This document shows, one piece after another, positions 5,835 to 9,123 of a DNA stretch of 9,123 bases (position 1 is the stretch's first letter; each line of letters opens with the position of its first letter). Both the position numbers and the translations under genes were made by a program. This DNA comes from JAQVEM01 sp034660395 (GTDB lineage: Bacteria > Actinomycetota > Humimicrobiia > Humimicrobiales > Humimicrobiaceae): positions 1-9,123 of the forward strand of contig JAYEJA010000129.1 in assembly GCA_034660395.1 (NCBI GenBank), in the 5' to 3' direction. Under the pieces are notes generated by a model. The model was not told where the DNA came from, did no database searches, and saw only the letters and a program-made list of their open reading frames with translations.

Positions 5835-6588
5835 AAAAAATTTTGATGTAATAGACCTGGTGGAGCTACAGTTGATAGGAAATACAGTTTCTGCACGGCT
5901 CTCGGAAATTGAGGATATTAAAAAAAGCAGTGAGCTTGTTTCTGCCCGCAAAGAGTTTGAGAAGGAAAAGGAGAGCTTTGAAGATATAAGCAATGATTAT
6001 AATGATATGGAAAGCAGACGCAAAAAATTAGAGGATACGATTGAGATTCAGAGCGGGAAGATTAAAAGTAACGAGGAGAAGCTATTTGGCGGTAAGATTA
6101 CCAGTACGAAGGAGCTGGAAGGTTACCAGGAAGAGGTAAAGATTCTAAAGCAAAAAAATTCTGAAATGGAAGACAGAGTTCTGGAAATGATGATTGAGAT
6201 GGAGGATAAATCTAAAAAGCTAAATTCAGCCAGGGAGGAAATGGAAAAAAAGAAAGCAGATATAAATCATATAAGTAATGAAATAGAGGAAAGAATAGAA
6301 GTTCTGAGTCACAATATAGAGGGTTTGAAAAAGAGAAAAGAGAGCGTAATATCAAGAATCCCCGAAGAATATCTAAAAAAGTACAATGAGGTCAAGAATA
6401 AAAAGAACGGGATTGCCGTAGCAGTTATGAAGGATAATTCCTGCAGCGTATGTAATATGCAGATACCGATCAGCGAGGCGGAAAAGATGGATGATATGGA
6501 CAAATTATACAGGTGTCCGCTGTGCGGCAGGATAGCTGTAATGTACAGAAAAGAAGTGGATGACATAAAAAAGGAAATGGAAGCTTAA
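5827..6588 (+). CDS. Coiled-coil C4 zinc-ribbon protein (CT398/zf-RING_7 family)
   Basis: The 253-residue product is mostly a charged coiled coil (about residues 15-190) ending in a zinc ribbon. Its four ligands are Cys206, Cys209, Cys230 and Cys233 (CSVCNMQIP and YRCPLCGRIAVMY). Between them lies the family hallmark KLFGGKITSTKELEGYQEEV (85-104). Structures of relatives show a long helical hairpin with the zinc domain at one end. Nucleic-acid-binding or scaffold roles have been suggested, and the chlamydial homologue interacts with secretion and sigma factors. The true function is unknown. The start is TTG, overlapping the NIF3 stop by eight bases, and the stop TAA directly abuts the RNase H ATG. 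The three-gene order is conserved in actinobacteria, which implies a shared role or shared expression. Confidence 0.88.
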   Translation: MDEKNFDVIDLVELQLIGNTVSARLSEIEDIKKSSELVSARKEFEKEKESFEDISNDYNDMESRRKKLEDTIEIQSGKIKSNEEKLFGGKITSTKELEGYQEEVKILKQKNSEMEDRVLEMMIEMEDKSKKLNSAREEMEKKKADINHISNEIEERIEVLSHNIEGLKKRKESVISRIPEEYLKKYNEVKNKKNGIAVAVMKDNSCSVCNMQIPISEAEKMDDMDKLYRCPLCGRIAVMYRKEVDDIKKEMEA

Positions 6589-7056
6589 ATGGAAGATAAA
6601 ATATATAAGTATTTAAAGTTATATATTGACGGCGGCTCAAGGGGTAACCCGGGCCCCTCTGCGGTTGGTGCGGTGCTTTATGACGACAATGGTAAAAAAC
6701 TTGATGAATTAAGCGAATATATAGGTAAATATACCAATAACATGGCAGAATACATAGCTTTAAAGAAAGCTCTTGAAGTTGCGGCAAGTTACAAAAGTAA
6801 AAAGATAATGATTTTTACTGACAGCAAGCTCCTTCATAATCAGGTAAAGAAGAAATGGAAAATAAAAGATTCCCGTATTTTAAAGGTATATCTTGAAATA
6901 TCCCGGGCGCTGGGCAGGTATGGTATGGTTGATTTAAGGCATATTCCCAGGGAGAGCAATACGGAGGCGGACAGTCTTGTAAATAAGGCTCTTGATGAAA
7001 AAGAATTATCCTATGAAGGGGAATCGGACATAAATTTTGGTGAGATAAATGAGTGA
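6589..7056 (+). CDS. RNase HI-like ribonuclease
   Basis: This is a compact 155-residue RNase H fold protein that would cut the RNA strand of RNA-DNA hybrids. All four catalytic acidic residues are present: Asp14 in LYIDGGSRGNPGPSAVGA, Glu54 in TNNMAEYIALKKALE, Asp78 in IFTDSKLL and Asp128 in IPRESNTEADSLVNKAL. The sequence resembles the N-terminal domain of actinobacterial Rv2228c-type enzymes, but there is no C-terminal acid phosphatase (CobC-like) domain. It also lacks the basic handle region of E. coli RnhA. The ATG follows the zinc-ribbon stop codon with no gap, with GGAAG about eight bases upstream as a modest binding site. It ends the operon; rnpB begins about 100 bases downstream under its own promoter. 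Confidence 0.92.
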   Translation: MEDKIYKYLKLYIDGGSRGNPGPSAVGAVLYDDNGKKLDELSEYIGKYTNNMAEYIALKKALEVAASYKSKKIMIFTDSKLLHNQVKKKWKIKDSRILKVYLEISRALGRYGMVDLRHIPRESNTEADSLVNKALDEKELSYEGESDINFGEINE

Positions 7057-7120
7057 TTAATTCCCGTAAGGGAAGATTATTTAGCTTCATGCAAGCAGTA
7101 CTGCCAGACCTTTAATTATA

Positions 7121-7148
7121 TTGATTTTTAAGGAAATACCTGTAATAT
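7121..7148 (+). promoter_or_regulatory. Promoter of rnpB
   Basis: TTGATT at 7121-7126 and TAATAT at 7143-7148 are 16 bases apart. The -10 box ends six bases before the expected mature 5' end of RNase P RNA at 7155. Transcription therefore probably begins at or very close to the mature end. The -10 hexamer is identical to that of the tRNA promoter in this window. Confidence 0.65.
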
Positions 7149-7154
7149 ATAACC

Positions 7155-7523
<369 letters not shown>

Positions 7524-7533
7524 AGATATTTTT

Positions 7534-7570
7534 TACCCTTTAAGCCGGCTAAATAGGGTATATTTCTTAA
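7534..7570 (+). terminator. Probable rnpB terminator
   Basis: TACCCT (7534-7539) pairs with AGGGTA (7555-7560) and the palindrome AGCCGGCT lies between them, giving an interrupted hairpin. A T-rich stretch (TATTTCTT) follows. It sits 10 bases after the mature 3' end. The stem is imperfect and the T run is broken, so this is a likely rather than certain intrinsic terminator. Confidence 0.5.
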
Positions 7571-7743
7571 GGTGTCCTTATAATTTTTACACTACAAAAG
7601 CAAAATTTTACAGTTCTAATTATACATGTGATACATATTATTTCAATTTGTTTTTCTTAATTAGTACAATAATTATAATAGAAGACTATAATATATTTAA
7701 AAAAACAATAAAATCAATTGTATGTAGCAAAGAGGTGACTTAA

Positions 7744-8088
7744 ATGCCAGGGAAAGTTATAGGTGGAAGTGCGCGAAGAGGTACAGCAGTAGGTATATCG
7801 TTTGGAAAACTTTTTATTGGATTTAGAAGTATAAATAAATCTTTGATTGAAAATGTTGAACTGCTAACAGAAGAAAATAAAAAAAGCATCCTAAGTGCTT
7901 TAGGATGGGGGACTGCCGGGCTTTTGCTCCCTCCTTTTGGTGCAGTAGCTGGTTTGGTCTTTGGAGGTAGAACAAAGGAAGTTTCCTATGTTATATATTT
8001 AACTGGTGGCCGTAATTATTTAGTTAAATCTGACGTTGGCACGTTTCAAAGAATAAAAACCCTGTCTCTTAGTAAAAGAAGGCGATAA
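7744..8088 (+). CDS. Hypothetical protein with Gly-rich hydrophobic segment
   Basis: I do not recognise this 114-residue protein. AGAGGTGA (7731-7738) is a strong ribosome binding site six bases upstream of the ATG, which supports a real gene. Residues 1-45 are mixed and basic. Residues 52-75 (ALGWGTAGLLLPPFGAVAG and following) form a hydrophobic glycine/proline-rich stretch that could be a membrane hairpin or one membrane segment. The C-terminal part (EVSYVIYLTGGRNYLVKSD, 79-97) looks like two beta strands joined by a turn, and the protein ends in KRRR. It stands alone between rnpB and another uncharacterised gene, in sequence more AT-rich than the operon upstream, so it may be an accessory gene. 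TATAAT at 7674-7679 is a possible -10 box. Confidence 0.7.
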   Translation: MPGKVIGGSARRGTAVGISFGKLFIGFRSINKSLIENVELLTEENKKSILSALGWGTAGLLLPPFGAVAGLVFGGRTKEVSYVIYLTGGRNYLVKSDVGTFQRIKTLSLSKRRR

Positions 8089-8213
8089 AGATAAAGAAAG
8101 AATCTCCTAACTTGATAAGGTGATATATCTATAATTTTAAACATGTTGATTAACCAATAAAATAGCTACTGAAGAACTATAAATGAAATTAAATTTTACT
8201 GTTTAAATGTAAC

Positions 8214-9005
8214 ATGAGACAAATAACTAACCATAAATATATGGAAAAACAATCAATTAGTAAAAAATCAAATAATTATTTTAAATTCATTTTTGCTTTT
8301 ATCGATTTTAGTAAAATTAGGAAAAGCATAAAATGGATTGTTACAGCAATCATACTCATAACTTTCATATTCATAATATCAATAAGCTTTTCTTGCTCAT
8401 TCAATAAACAAACGAAGTTATATAGAACGAGTGAAGATGCAGGAATCAGTGATTATAAGGAAGAGGTAAATACAGCTGAAAATAATAAAGAAAAAAATAT
8501 TGAAACTGAAGGTGAAGAGCCTATTCTTGAAAATGATTCTTCTGAAAATAAACAGATTGATGTAGAAATATCAGATTCTTTGGATGTACTAATCTTTGAT
8601 GGAGAGATAGAATTAAAAATAGTAGGAGATAGAATTGTTGTAACTATTTATTCTAATGTACCTGATGGTGGTATTTTTGATATCCTCATTTTAGATAAAG
8701 AAGTTAAAGGACAAACTGATATAGCTACTATAAAAGATGGAGAAATTGAAAAAGACTTTTTAATACCTGAAGATTGGAGCTCAGGAGAAATAGCAGTACT
8801 AGCAAGTTTTAGGTTTAATGTCGATAGCCAGCCACAGCCAGATCATATAATAGGAATTTATGGTTCAAAAGGTGAAAAAATGCAAGGTGAATTGACTGAA
8901 GATACAAGTGAAGGCGGTAAAATGGGGATTCTGGAAGATTATATTAATTATGTAAAAGATAAAGATATTGGATATGAAATAGTACATGTTATTCAAGTGA
9001 TATGA
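8214..9005 (+). CDS. Membrane-anchored surface protein of unknown function, 3' end possibly altered by IS3
   Basis: The 263-residue product starts with a basic N-terminus, then a hydrophobic segment at about 41-60 (WIVTAIILITFIFIISISFS) directly followed by Cys61. This could be a transmembrane anchor or a poor lipobox. An acidic linker (about 75-125, rich in Glu, Asn and Lys) leads to a beta-rich domain at about 122-230. That domain includes NVPDGGIFDILIL, LASFRFNVDSQPQPDHI and IYGSKGEKMQGEL, consistent with an extracellular Ig-like or beta-sandwich fold. I cannot assign a function. No good Shine-Dalgarno site precedes the ATG; the in-frame ATG at 8241 is an alternative. The TGA stop at 9003-9005 lies at or within eight bases of the edge of an IS3-family element, so the natural C-terminus may have been lost. 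Confidence 0.65.
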   Translation: MRQITNHKYMEKQSISKKSNNYFKFIFAFIDFSKIRKSIKWIVTAIILITFIFIISISFSCSFNKQTKLYRTSEDAGISDYKEEVNTAENNKEKNIETEGEEPILENDSSENKQIDVEISDSLDVLIFDGEIELKIVGDRIVVTIYSNVPDGGIFDILILDKEVKGQTDIATIKDGEIEKDFLIPEDWSSGEIAVLASFRFNVDSQPQPDHIIGIYGSKGEKMQGELTEDTSEGGKMGILEDYINYVKDKDIGYEIVHVIQVI

Positions 9006-9123
9006 ACCCCTGATCCTGGACACCAAATTAACTTATCAGAACCAGCTGATGGGACTCATTTCCTTTCATTTTTTTATTATTAATATTTTCAAATTCCTCC
9101 GGAGTCATATACCCCAAAGAAGA
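9003..9123 (-). mobile_element. IS3-family insertion sequence, right end only
   Basis: The window ends inside an insertion sequence whose transposase runs on the minus strand. Its outer edge on this side is either TGAACCCC at 9003 or TGATCCTGGACACC at 9011; both begin with the TG typical of IS3-family ends. The other end, and any target duplication, lie outside the window, so completeness cannot be judged. Confidence 0.65.
9028..9123 (-). CDS. IS3-family transposase (OrfB), C-terminus only
   Basis: Reading the minus strand from the window edge gives 31 codons ending in TAA at 9028-9030. The peptide begins SSLGYMTPEEFEN, the hallmark end of the rve integrase core in IS3-family OrfB proteins (H.aLgy.tPeefe). 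The catalytic DDE residues lie beyond the window. The stop sits about 17-25 bases inside the presumed element end, the usual arrangement for this family. Confidence 0.78.
   Translation of the reverse strand, partial: SSLGYMTPEEFENINNKKMKGNESHQLVLIS

Noticed and set aside
7061..7074. Hairpin TTCCC-GTAA-GGGAA after the RNase H gene as a terminator
   Set aside because: The stem is only five base pairs and no T run follows, so it cannot be supported as an intrinsic terminator.

Overview
The window is AT-rich bacterial chromosome, with strong Shine-Dalgarno sites at several genes, sigma-70-type promoters and TTG starts. Its most diagnostic block is an ordered run: NIF3-like protein, coiled-coil C4 zinc-ribbon protein, RNase HI-like protein, and then a type A RNase P RNA. 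This order is familiar from Actinobacteriota (the Rv2230c-Rv2228c/rnpB neighbourhood of Mycobacterium). Together with the low GC it suggests a deep-branching low-GC actinobacterium, or less likely a Firmicutes-like relative. That placement is inference from gene order, not a phylogeny.

Layout. Positions 1-83 may be the tail of an unidentified gene. radC follows (311-1006), then a leader with predicted hairpins and an SGNH-hydrolase-like lipoprotein gene (TTG start at 1212). A well-promoted tRNA with anticodon CAT, most likely tRNA-Ile2, lies at 2041-2117. From 2118 to about 3380 is a decayed accessory patch on the minus strand. It holds the C-terminal scrap of an ISL3-family transposase, a broken HEPN gene (in-frame TAG plus a one-base frameshift) and its partner winged-helix/minimal nucleotidyltransferase gene, which is cut short by an in-frame TAA. 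A perfect 10-bp inverted repeat sits against the nucleotidyltransferase start codon and looks like an autoregulatory operator. Next is a minus-strand bifunctional phosphoglucose/phosphomannose isomerase gene (3494-4597). It diverges from the plus-strand NIF3/zinc-ribbon/RNase H operon (4704-7056), whose genes overlap or abut. rnpB (7155-7523) has its own promoter and a likely terminator.

From 7744 to the end the sequence is more AT-rich and accessory-looking. It contains a 114-residue unknown protein with a hydrophobic Gly-rich segment, then a membrane-anchored surface protein whose 3' end lies against the edge of an IS3-family insertion sequence. Only the transposase C-terminus of that element is inside the window.

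How the genes fit together: the core genes cover RNA processing (RNase P, RNase H, tRNA), metal-binding housekeeping proteins and sugar-phosphate interconversion. The accessory genes record the loss of a HEPN/MNT toxin-antitoxin-type module next to a tRNA and a transposon scrap. I see no clearly new system. The items most worth a second look are the decayed HEPN/MNT pair with its operator, the unexplained leader upstream of the lipoprotein, and the two uncharacterised genes beside the IS3 element.
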